Source: Verrucomicrobiota bacterium (GTDB lineage Bacteria; Verrucomicrobiota; Verrucomicrobiae; Chthoniobacterales; UBA10450). From it: 26,279 nucleotides of DNA. The notes under the pieces were generated by a model, which was not told the origin of the DNA, did not search any database, and worked only from the letters and a program-made list of their open reading frames with translations. Location: the NCBI GenBank assembly GCA_005887855.1, contig VBQB01000044.1, forward strand, positions 1-26,279, written 5' to 3'. Of the stretch, positions 16,531 through 25,368 are shown one piece after another. The position numbers and the translations under genes are program-made. Position 1 is the first letter of the stretch, and each line of letters begins with the position of its first letter.

Positions 16531-17635
16531 TTTGATAGTCGCCGCTAGCGACACTGATCCGGACATGCTTTACGCGACCAAGTTTTGGGCACCCGATCCA
16601 TTCATTTTTTTGGAACGGAACGGCAAGCGCACGCTTGTCCTGAGCGATCTGGAAATCGATCGTGGGCGCAAGCAAGCCGACGCGGACGAGTTCGTCATGT
16701 TCAGCAAGATCGAGCGCGACGTGCAAGGAAAATCCAGGAAGACACCGCCGTACGAAAAAGTTCTCGTCCATTTTCTCCGCAAACGCGGCGTAAAATCGGC
16801 AATTGTTCCTACAAATTTCCCGCTCGGTTACGCGGAGGAACTCGCCGCAGGCAAGATCCGTGTCCGCGCGACGAACGGACTATTCTGGCCAGAACGGGAA
16901 GCGAAATCGGAAAAGGAAGTCGAAATGATCGGCCGGGCCTTGCGAATCACGGAAAGAGGACTCAAACGTGCAATTGAAATTTTGAAAGCGTCGAACCCTG
17001 GCGCCGGAAAACGATTGTACTGGGGCGGCAAAACATTGACTTCTGAGATGCTCCGCGCAGAAATTGATTCCGCGATTTTGCGCGCGGGTGGGATTCCAAC
17101 CGGCACAATTGTCGCAGGCGGCGACCAAGGCTGCGATCCGCATGAGCGCGGTTTCGGGCCGCTCTACGCGAACTCATTGATTATCCTAGATGTTTTCCCG
17201 CGCGATGCGAAGACCGGATATTTCGGCGACATGACGCGCACCGTTCTTCGCGGGCGAGCGAGCGATGCGCAGCGAAAGCTTTGGGAAACGGTGAAAGCCG
17301 GACAAGCGCTCGCTTTGAAAAAGATCAAAGCGGGAGTGAACGGAATAACAATTCACAAGGCAATTCAGAAATTCTTCGCAGAGCGTGGTTTTCCGACGGA
17401 GGTTCGCAAGGGCCGGCGCGTTGGATTCTTTCATGGGACAGGCCATGGGCTCGGGCTCGAGATCCACGAGCATCCGCGTTTGCAGAAAGTTACGCTGAAA
17501 AATCGGCAAGTACTCACGGTTGAGCCCGGATTGTACTATCCCGGACTGGGCGGAGTGCGTCAGGAAGACGTGGTCGTGGTCACGAAGAGCGGTTGTTGCG
17601 TGCTTTCTCGTTTTCCGAAACGGCTGGAAATGTGA
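16493..17635 (+). CDS. M24-family Xaa-Pro aminopeptidase-like metallopeptidase
   Basis: The 380-residue protein has a creatinase-like N-terminal domain (about 15-150) and a pita-bread catalytic domain. The five metal ligands of M24 enzymes are visible: Asp233 (ILDVFPRD), Asp246 (GYFGDMTRT), His318 (FHGTGHGLGLEIHEHP), Glu344 (VEPGLYY) and Glu358 (GVRQEDVVV). It should therefore be an active dinuclear aminopeptidase cutting N-terminal Xaa-Pro or related bonds in the cytoplasm. The ATG abuts the stop of the ABC transporter gene. The first 13 residues come from an AT-rich repeat and are unlike any M24 N-terminus, so translation may really begin later, for example at TTG 16532 or at ATG 16565. I give the long form because it is the only ATG with an obvious coupling to the upstream stop. 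Confidence 0.87.
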   Translation: MKIRNRKSKIQNRLIVAASDTDPDMLYATKFWAPDPFIFLERNGKRTLVLSDLEIDRGRKQADADEFVMFSKIERDVQGKSRKTPPYEKVLVHFLRKRGVKSAIVPTNFPLGYAEELAAGKIRVRATNGLFWPEREAKSEKEVEMIGRALRITERGLKRAIEILKASNPGAGKRLYWGGKTLTSEMLRAEIDSAILRAGGIPTGTIVAGGDQGCDPHERGFGPLYANSLIILDVFPRDAKTGYFGDMTRTVLRGRASDAQRKLWETVKAGQALALKKIKAGVNGITIHKAIQKFFAERGFPTEVRKGRRVGFFHGTGHGLGLEIHEHPRLQKVTLKNRQVLTVEPGLYYPGLGGVRQEDVVVVTKSGCCVLSRFPKRLEM

Positions 17636-17689
17636 TCGGAGCGACAGGCTTCTTGTTCGCCACGGGACGAATCAGTCCAGTGTCGGGAT

Positions 17690-17754
17690 CTGTGGGGCGG
17701 CCATCTTGTCGGCGTGTTTCGATGAGCAGGCGAGAACGCCCGCTCCGCCCACAG
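17690..17754. repeat. 65-bp structured palindromic element
   Basis: Outer arms CTGTGGGGCGG (17690-17700) and CCGCCCACAG (17745-17754) are inverted with one bulged base. Within them AGC-A-GGCG / CGCC-C-GCT (17725-17732 / 17737-17744) forms a second stem around AGAA. The stretch 17636-17858 has no gene I can support, and this element occupies its middle. The composition recalls dispersed palindromic elements in soil Verrucomicrobia; copy number cannot be judged from one window. Confidence 0.45.
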
Positions 17755-17813
17755 GGCTAGAAGCCTATGCTCCAAGATGAACGCGCGACCCAGCTGAGCG
17801 TCTAATTATTCCG

Positions 17814-17841
17814 GCGGCAAAGTGACAAGTCGCTTTGCCGC
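17814..17841. promoter_or_regulatory. 28-bp near-perfect palindrome before the protease/sigma operon
   Basis: GCGGCAAAG (17814-17822) and CTTTGCCGC (17833-17841) are perfect 9-bp arms. The 10-bp centre continues the symmetry (T, GAC, AA, GTC, G), so only the T-G pair deviates. It ends 17 bp before the ATG at 17859. The position and full symmetry fit an operator for a dimeric regulator, or a hairpin occluding the start region. No T-tract follows. Confidence 0.5.
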
Positions 17842-17858
17842 GTTAAATTAAGATCGAC

Positions 17859-18560
17859 ATGTATTACCCTTACGGTTTCGGTTTTGGATCGAATTGGCTA
17901 TTATTCATCGGCGTGCCGTTGATCATTGCGCTTTGGGCGCAGTTTCGAGTGAGCAGTGCGTTTCGAAAATGGGGAGAAGTGCGCGCGAGTTCAAACATCA
18001 GCGGCGCAGAGTGCGCGCGCGAGATCCTGCAAGCCGCCCAAATACACGACGTCGATGTTGTGGAGACGAACGATTTTCTTGGCGATCATTACGATCCGAC
18101 GAGCAAGAAGCTTTGCCTTTCGAGCAACGTTTACAATACACCCTCCGTCGCAGCGCTGGGCATTGCCGCGCATGAGACCGGTCACGCCATTCAGCACGCC
18201 AAAGCGTATGCGCCGCTCAAAGCGCGAATGGCGATTGTGCCGGTGACAATGGTCGCGTCACGAATGTTGCCGTTTGTGATTTTCGGCGGTCTGTTCTTTC
18301 ACATCACTGGTCTGATCACGCTTGGCATTTATTGCTATCTCATTCTGCTGGTTTTCCAATTGATCACGCTGCCGGTGGAGTTCGACGCCTCGCGGCGTGC
18401 AAAAATTATTTTGCAACAGATGGGCATTGTCCAGCCGGGCACCGAAGTTGCAGGCGTGAACAAAGTTCTCAACGCGGCTGCGCTCACCTACGTAGCGGCA
18501 TTCATCGCGGCGTTGGGTAACTTACTCTGGTTGCTTTCCGTGCGCGACCGGCGCAATTGA
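17859..18560 (+). CDS. YugP-type membrane zinc metallopeptidase
   Basis: The 233-residue protein matches the Zn_peptidase_2/YugP family in length and layout. A first membrane segment (about 8-28) and a conserved region AREILQAAQIHDVDVVETND-like (about 50-70) are followed by DHYDPTSKKLCLSSNVYNTP. The zinc motif is HETGH (105-109) in AAHETGHAIQHAKAYAPLKA, with further membrane segments near 128-150, 155-175 and 208-228. The HEXXH is intact, so proteolytic activity is expected, in or at the membrane. The biological substrate of the family is not established. It is the first gene of a tight same-strand run with an ECF sigma factor (about 25 bp downstream), a membrane protein and a PDZ protein. 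A 28-bp palindrome precedes it. Confidence 0.87.
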   Translation: MYYPYGFGFGSNWLLFIGVPLIIALWAQFRVSSAFRKWGEVRASSNISGAECAREILQAAQIHDVDVVETNDFLGDHYDPTSKKLCLSSNVYNTPSVAALGIAAHETGHAIQHAKAYAPLKARMAIVPVTMVASRMLPFVIFGGLFFHITGLITLGIYCYLILLVFQLITLPVEFDASRRAKIILQQMGIVQPGTEVAGVNKVLNAAALTYVAAFIAALGNLLWLLSVRDRRN

Positions 18561-18584
18561 TTCGCGCCGCCACGTTTGAAAAAG

Positions 18585-19274
18585 ATGATGGATCCATCAG
18601 TTGCATTGCCCGCTCGCCGGATTTCCGATTTGTTATCGTCGGGTTTCGGTGCTCATGCTAAATCTAAGCGCGACGCAATGGACCAGCCGAGAACCGACGA
18701 AGATCAGCAGTTGGTGGCGCGCACGCAATCGGGAGATGCCGGCGCGTTCGATCAACTGGTGATCAAATATACCCCGCGTCTCTACGGCTTGGTTTACAAC
18801 ATGACCTCAAACCACGAGGACACGAATGATCTTTTGCAGGACGTGTTTTCCAAGGCTTATAAAGCGATCCGCGGATTTCGGGGCAAGTCGTCCTTTTATA
18901 CTTGGATCCACTCGATCGCGGTGAACATGACACTGAATTTCCTTAAAAAACGTGGCCGGCGTTTTCATCTTAGCCTCGACGATGTCGATGCCAGCGTTCA
19001 AAACGACAAGGAATTTCTCGAGCTCACGGCGACGAGCAGTCCGGTGCGGGAAGCGGACCTGTCCGAGCTGCAGCGAAGATTGAACGAGGCTATGATGAAA
19101 TTGTCTGATGAACACAGAGCCGTGGTCACCATGTTCCATATCCAGGGGATGCCCCACGCGGAGATCAGTAAAATCTTGCGTGTTTCGGAGGGAACAGTAC
19201 GTTCCAGGCTCTTCTACGCGAATCGACAGCTGCAAAATTATCTGGACGAATTTCGGAAAAACCCTGTTTCTTAA
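18585..19274 (+). CDS. ECF-type RNA polymerase sigma factor
   Basis: The protein contains sigma region 2 (AFDQLVIKYTPRLYGLVYNM, then NDLLQDVFSKAYKAIRGFRG and FYTWIHSIAVNMTLNFLKKR) and sigma region 4 (MMKLSDEHRAVVTMFHIQGM, then HAEISKILRVSEGTVRSRLF). There is a linker but no region 3, the ECF pattern. I list ATG 18585 as the start (229 residues). A TTG at 18576 and an ATG at 18588 are alternatives, and the conserved part only starts at ATG 18678 (MDQPRTDEDQQLVARTQSGD), which may be the true start. It lies between the YugP protease and a single-pass membrane protein, so it is probably controlled by membrane-bound inhibition. Its own target promoters are not identified. Confidence 0.88.
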   Translation: MMDPSVALPARRISDLLSSGFGAHAKSKRDAMDQPRTDEDQQLVARTQSGDAGAFDQLVIKYTPRLYGLVYNMTSNHEDTNDLLQDVFSKAYKAIRGFRGKSSFYTWIHSIAVNMTLNFLKKRGRRFHLSLDDVDASVQNDKEFLELTATSSPVREADLSELQRRLNEAMMKLSDEHRAVVTMFHIQGMPHAEISKILRVSEGTVRSRLFYANRQLQNYLDEFRKNPVS

Positions 19275-19285
19275 CCGGCGCTGAG

Positions 19286-19777
19286 ATGGACGAATTTAAC
19301 GACAACGAAATCGCAAAGTTGCTTCGGCTAAAACGGTACGAGCAACCGCCACCTGGTTACTTCGAGGATTTCCTGCACGAATTCCATCGCCGGCAGCGCG
19401 ATGAATTGCTTCGTCAGCCCCTCTGGCGGATCTGTCTGGAACGAGCCCACGACGTGATGTTCCGATTGGATGTTCGTTCGCTTGCTTCCTATCCGGCCGC
19501 CGTCACGGCGGTTCTGGTTTGTGCCGCAGTTATTTCGTTGAAGATTTATCAGGCACCGGAGGCCGCGAAAGTCGCTATCCAGAGTCCGCCGGCGTTGTCT
19601 TCGTCGGCAAACGCTGAAGGAGAATGGACGCTGGCATCTCCGGTGGCCACACGGATTTTCAGGACGCAGCCGCTTCGTAGTTTTGATGAAAGCGCCCAGA
19701 CTCACCGGGCCACCGTCCCGCCGCGCTACGTGCTCGATAGCGTTCCTGTGAGTTATGAGTCGACTTTCAGACTTTAG
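19286..19777 (+). CDS. Single-pass membrane protein, putative anti-sigma factor
   Basis: The 163-residue protein has a charged cytoplasmic N-terminal part (1-65; EIAKLLRLKRYEQPPPGYFE, then DFLHEFHRRQRDELLRQPLW), one membrane helix (about 66-88, SYPAAVTAVLVCAAVISL) and a Ser/Pro/Ala-rich, probably extracytoplasmic tail (about 90-163). I recognise no named domain. It starts 11 bp after the sigma factor stop and overlaps the next gene by 23 bp. That is the usual place, size and topology for a membrane anti-sigma factor, but it lacks an obvious ZAS zinc motif (HXXXCXXC). The assignment rests on context and topology only. Alternatively it may be an unrelated membrane adaptor for the PDZ protein. 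Confidence 0.6.
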   Translation: MDEFNDNEIAKLLRLKRYEQPPPGYFEDFLHEFHRRQRDELLRQPLWRICLERAHDVMFRLDVRSLASYPAAVTAVLVCAAVISLKIYQAPEAAKVAIQSPPALSSSANAEGEWTLASPVATRIFRTQPLRSFDESAQTHRATVPPRYVLDSVPVSYESTFRL

Positions 19778-20840
19778 GCGCGCTCCGGAATTGCCTTTCC
19801 GGTTTCACTTCGTGTTAATCCTCAGACTCGGCGTCGCGCTAAGTCTCATCGCGCCGATTCCTCTCGTTTGCGCTCAGGAGCAATCCGCCACGGCAGTCAG
19901 TCGTGAGGTGAAAGATATCTTTGATCGCGCCGCTAAGGCTGTGGTCAAAATTCACGGCGTCGACGAGCACAGCGAAATCTCCGGCACCGGATTTTTTATT
20001 GATCCTACCGGAACCCTTTACACCGCTTATACGGTCGGTGGTGAAGCAGGAAATTTCACGATCGAGTTCAATGGCAAAAAATATCCAGCGCGCCAGGTGT
20101 TGGCGGATATCCGCAGCGGCACGGCCATGTTAAAGGTAGAGGTCGCTAGTCCCGCGTTGCCGATTGGAAAATCCGAGGGTCTGGAAGTGGCAACGCCTGT
20201 CGTTGCCGTTGGTTACCCGTTAGATTTGCCGGAAACGCCGAATTTCGGGATGGTCGCCGGATTTGATCGGAAATATCTCGGCCGATATTTTTCGACGACT
20301 CACTTGCGCCTCAATTTGCCCACCCAGCGCGGAGAGGCTGGCGCGCCCCTGTTGAACATGAAAGGTGAGGTTGTTGGCATCTTGGTGAGCAGCTTGGAAA
20401 ACAACTCGGCCTGTTATGCCGTGCCAATTGAGGCGGCCGAGAAAATACGCAGCGATTTCGTCCGTTTCGGGGAAGCCAAGCACGGCTGGGTCGGGATCAA
20501 TGTTTCCGAGGCGTCGAAGCCGGTGGAAGGTTCACGGGCGGAAATGACGCAGATCATGGAGGGCACGCCAGCGGCCAATTCCGGAATCAAGTCCGGCGAC
20601 ATTCTCTTGCAAGTGGGACGCAAGAAAGTAAGTGAACCCGAAGACGTGCTGGATGCTTCGTTCTTCATCACCGCCGGCGACACCGTCCCGATCACCGTGG
20701 TCCGCGGGAATCAAAAGCTGACCTTTAATGTGCGGGCCGATCTTCATCCGGCCAGCCAGCGTGGGCCGTTAATTGCCTCGCCGACGATGAATCAGGCGAT
20801 TCCGCTCAAGCTCGATTCCGAGGCGCAGCGCACGCCTTAG
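19755..20840 (+). CDS. HtrA/Deg-like PDZ protein with lost catalytic triad (pseudoprotease)
   Basis: The 361-residue protein has a signal peptide (about 1-41, ending LVCAQ), a chymotrypsin-fold domain (about 50-230) and one PDZ domain (about 240-330, GWVGINVSEA to VRGNQKLTFNV). Aligned by eye with DegP, all three triad positions are changed. TNNHVV becomes TAYTVG (His to Thr93), RSDIAL becomes RSGTAM (Asp to Gly122) and GNSGGAL becomes GEAGAPL (Ser to Ala195). The fold-defining strands (SGTGFFIDPTGTLYT, VVAVGYPLDLP, GEVVGILVSS) remain, so it probably binds peptides without cutting. It acts outside the cytoplasmic membrane and starts inside the end of the putative anti-sigma gene, suggesting coupled expression. 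A later GTG start at 19812 would keep most of the signal peptide. Confidence 0.8.
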   Translation: MSRLSDFRRAPELPFRFHFVLILRLGVALSLIAPIPLVCAQEQSATAVSREVKDIFDRAAKAVVKIHGVDEHSEISGTGFFIDPTGTLYTAYTVGGEAGNFTIEFNGKKYPARQVLADIRSGTAMLKVEVASPALPIGKSEGLEVATPVVAVGYPLDLPETPNFGMVAGFDRKYLGRYFSTTHLRLNLPTQRGEAGAPLLNMKGEVVGILVSSLENNSACYAVPIEAAEKIRSDFVRFGEAKHGWVGINVSEASKPVEGSRAEMTQIMEGTPAANSGIKSGDILLQVGRKKVSEPEDVLDASFFITAGDTVPITVVRGNQKLTFNVRADLHPASQRGPLIASPTMNQAIPLKLDSEAQRTP

Positions 20841-20853
20841 ATCCAGGACGCGT

Positions 20854-23046
<2,193 letters not shown>

Positions 23047-23052
23047 TCAGCA

Positions 23053-24819
23053 ATGGAGCGCAGCGAGAAAATCCTCGGCGTGGAGGGCGGCGGTACCAAG
23101 ACCGCCTGGGTCTTGGTTGAACGAATTGAAGCCGGGTTTGCTGACCCCGCTTCACAGTGGCGCATTGTCGATCAAGGAAAATTGCCGCCTTCGAATTTTC
23201 GCCTCACCACGCCGGAACGTTTGCGCGCGATTTTTTCCGAACTTCCTAAGGAAATCGATCGCGCGGGAATTTTTCTCGCCGGTTGCGGTCCCGGTGAAGA
23301 TCAACAATCGCTCTCACGTCTCAGCGCGGAAATCTGGTCAACTGCGAAAATCATTGTCGGTAATGATCGCGAATCGGGTTTAGCAGCAGCTCTCGAACAT
23401 GGCGACGGGATTGTGGTCAACGCGGGAAGTGGCTCTTCGGTAACCGGGCGTCGTGGCGACCGGATTGAGAACGCGGGCGGGTGGGGACATGTTCTCGGCG
23501 ACACGGGCGGCGGTTATTTTCTTTCCATTCGAGCGCTGCGCCTGATCTTGCGTGAATACGATTTGCATCGTGTTGAGATGCAATTTACTGCGAAAATCCT
23601 GCACGCACTTTCGCTGAACAATCTTGACGAACTCGTTCGCTGGGCGCAAACGGCGGACAAAATGGAAATCGCCATGCTCGCACCGGTCGTTTTTGAAGCC
23701 GCGGCGAGCGGCGATGCACGCGTAATGGAAATCATCGAGAGCGGCGCTAAAGTTCTGAGCGAATACACCGAAGCAGTCGCGGCGCGGCTTCATTTGCTCG
23801 CGCCAAAGGTCATGCTGCTCGGTGGACTGTTTCACCGCGATTCGATCTACACGCACGCATTTCGGCGCAGACTTAAGAAGAATCTTCCCGATGCCCGCGT
23901 GGCAACAGCGGAGCGACCTCCTGAACTCGGTGCCGCGTGGCTCGCGGCAGAGTTGAGCGACCACGTCACTTTTAAATCGAAGCTTCCCGAAAACGAGATC
24001 GACAATCTGGCTGCCGCACTCACCGAACAGCGCAACCCGCGCTCGGAAAATCTGGAAAAAATGAATCCGCGTGCCTTGGTCGAGCTTTTTGTTGAGGAAG
24101 AGAAATTTGTTCAAGATGCGCTGCGAGGGGCGATTGTCGATCTCGCTCGCGCCATTGGAATTGTGACCGAATCGCTACGAAACGGCGGCCGCTTGTTTTA
24201 CATCGGCGCCGGGAGCAGCGGTCGTATTGGGGTCCTCGATGCTAGTGAAATCCCGCCAACTTTTGGCGCATCGCCCGACCTGGTGCAGGGATTGATTGCC
24301 GGAGGTGTGACCGCGCTTTATCGCAGCGTCGAAGGTGCAGAAGACGAGAAAAGCGCCGGCGCGTTGGCATTGGACGAGCGCGGAATTAAAGATATCGATG
24401 TTGTGATTGGCATCACGACCAGCGGGCGAACACCTTTTGTCCTCGGTGCGCTTGCGCGGGCAAAATCGTTGGGAGCGAAGACCATTCTGCTCACCTGCAA
24501 TCCAGCCCCCACAACAGCCCCAGTCGATCTTGCAATTCATTTCGCGGTTGGACCGGAAGTTCTCACCGGGTCAACAAGGTTGAAGGCCGGCACCGCGACT
24601 AAAGTTGCGCTCAATATCATTAGCACAGGCGCGATGGTCGCTCTCGGCAAAGTGCGCGGCAATTTGATGATCGATCTGCACACTTCCAATACAAAGTTGC
24701 GCGATCGCGCGGTGCGGGTGGTCGCCGAGCTGGCTGATTGCGATTACGATTCCGCAAGGCGCGAACTTGAAGCGAGCGGATGGAATTTGCGCTCGGTTGT
24801 AGACAAGATCGAGAAGTAA
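23053..24819 (+). CDS. murQ: Fusion of BadF-type amino sugar kinase and MurNAc-6-P etherase MurQ
   Basis: The 588-residue protein joins two enzymes. Residues 1-305 form a BadF/BcrA-type ASKHA kinase. It has VEGGGTKTAWVLVE (phosphate 1; Glu11 replaces the usual Asp), NDRESGLAAALEHGDGIVVN, AGSGSSVTG and GGWGHVLGDTGGGYF. Such kinases include GlcNAc kinases and MurK, which phosphorylates MurNAc. Residues about 320-588 are MurQ: TEQRNPRSENLEKM (from 324), IGAGSSGRIGVLDASEIPPT with Glu399, and EGAED with Glu430. The 31-residue spacing equals that of the catalytic Glu83 and Glu114 of E. coli MurQ. The joint product would turn MurNAc into MurNAc-6-P and then GlcNAc-6-P plus D-lactate. This is peptidoglycan recycling in the cytoplasm. 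A terminator (24867-24910) follows. Confidence 0.9.
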   Translation: MERSEKILGVEGGGTKTAWVLVERIEAGFADPASQWRIVDQGKLPPSNFRLTTPERLRAIFSELPKEIDRAGIFLAGCGPGEDQQSLSRLSAEIWSTAKIIVGNDRESGLAAALEHGDGIVVNAGSGSSVTGRRGDRIENAGGWGHVLGDTGGGYFLSIRALRLILREYDLHRVEMQFTAKILHALSLNNLDELVRWAQTADKMEIAMLAPVVFEAAASGDARVMEIIESGAKVLSEYTEAVAARLHLLAPKVMLLGGLFHRDSIYTHAFRRRLKKNLPDARVATAERPPELGAAWLAAELSDHVTFKSKLPENEIDNLAAALTEQRNPRSENLEKMNPRALVELFVEEEKFVQDALRGAIVDLARAIGIVTESLRNGGRLFYIGAGSSGRIGVLDASEIPPTFGASPDLVQGLIAGGVTALYRSVEGAEDEKSAGALALDERGIKDIDVVIGITTSGRTPFVLGALARAKSLGAKTILLTCNPAPTTAPVDLAIHFAVGPEVLTGSTRLKAGTATKVALNIISTGAMVALGKVRGNLMIDLHTSNTKLRDRAVRVVAELADCDYDSARRELEASGWNLRSVVDKIEK

Positions 24820-24866
24820 TTACGTAATGCCCGATCTGGGGTTCGAAGGAGAGCGGTAAATTTTAT

Positions 24867-24910
24867 GCGACTTATTGAAGATTATCGGACGCGAAGTCGC
24901 GATTTTTTTT
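24867..24910 (+). terminator. Intrinsic terminator after the kinase-murQ gene
   Basis: GCGACTT (24867-24873) pairs with AAGTCGC (24894-24900) to form a 7-bp stem. An alternative short CGCG-AAGT-CGCG hairpin lies at its 3' side. Eight T residues (24903-24910) follow within three bases. It lies 48 bp after the stop codon. Confidence 0.65.
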
Positions 24911-24980
24911 AACCCGACAAGCGCAACCGCATGCCCCGGCACGAAGGAAGGTAAGACTCAACCGAAAGGAAAGGAACCTT

Positions 24981-25130
24981 ATGCTCTGGACAATATTTGT
25001 GATCTTGCTTGTGCTTTGGCTTCTTGGATTGGTTAGCTCTTACACCTTGGGTGGGTTCATTCATATCCTGCTCGTGATTGCGATTGTAGTGCTGATTATC
25101 AATTTGATCCAAGGCCGCCGCCCATTGTAA
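24981..25130 (+). CDS. lmo0937-family small membrane protein
   Basis: A 49-residue ORF starts with MLWTIFVILLVLWLLGLVSS and ends NLIQGRRPL. It consists of two hydrophobic segments (about 2-19 and 26-43) separated by YTLGGFIH and closed by a short basic tail. This is the pattern of the short lmo0937-type membrane proteins, usually about 50 residues. AAGGAA (24971-24976) is a good ribosome binding site five bases from the ATG. The function is unknown; relatives often sit in stress-response neighbourhoods. It probably forms an operon with the next small membrane protein 10 bp downstream. Confidence 0.85.
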   Translation: MLWTIFVILLVLWLLGLVSSYTLGGFIHILLVIAIVVLIINLIQGRRPL

Positions 25131-25140
25131 GCTCGCACCA

Positions 25141-25362
25141 ATGAAACCGGCCGGCATCGTCGGCATCATTCTCATCGTCGTCGGTATCATTGCGTTTGCC
25201 TATGGCGGCTTTACCTACACGACCCGCGAAAAAGTGATCGATGCGGGGCCACTGCAAGTGAACGCCGACAAAGAGCACCACGTTGCGTTTTCTCCGGCGC
25301 TCGGGGGGATCTGCCTGGTCGGCGGGATCGTCCTGGTAATCGTAGGCAGCCGAAGAAGCTGA
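25141..25362 (+). CDS. DUF3185-type small membrane protein
   Basis: The 73-residue protein has two membrane helices (about 5-23 and 50-69) around a polar, likely extracytoplasmic loop. The loop includes TTREKVIDAGPLQVNADKEH, and the helices are Gly/Ile/Val-rich (VGIILIVVGIIAFAYGG; ALGGICLVGGIVLVIVGSRR). This matches the DUF3185 family in length and layout. It lies 10 bp after the lmo0937-type gene and converges with the Deg protease, with six bases between stops. No clear ribosome binding site precedes it, so translation may be coupled to the gene before it. Function unknown. Confidence 0.78.
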   Translation: MKPAGIVGIILIVVGIIAFAYGGFTYTTREKVIDAGPLQVNADKEHHVAFSPALGGICLVGGIVLVIVGSRRS

Positions 25363-25368
25363 TTGCGA

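Noticed and set aside
18576..18584. TTG 18576 as start of the ECF sigma factor
   Set aside because: ATG codons follow nine and twelve bases later, and the conserved part begins only at 18678, so there is no reason to prefer a TTG.
23380..24114. Open frame of about 244 codons opposite the kinase-murQ gene
   Set aside because: Antisense to intact kinase motifs, with Cys/Arg/Phe-rich noise-like translation.
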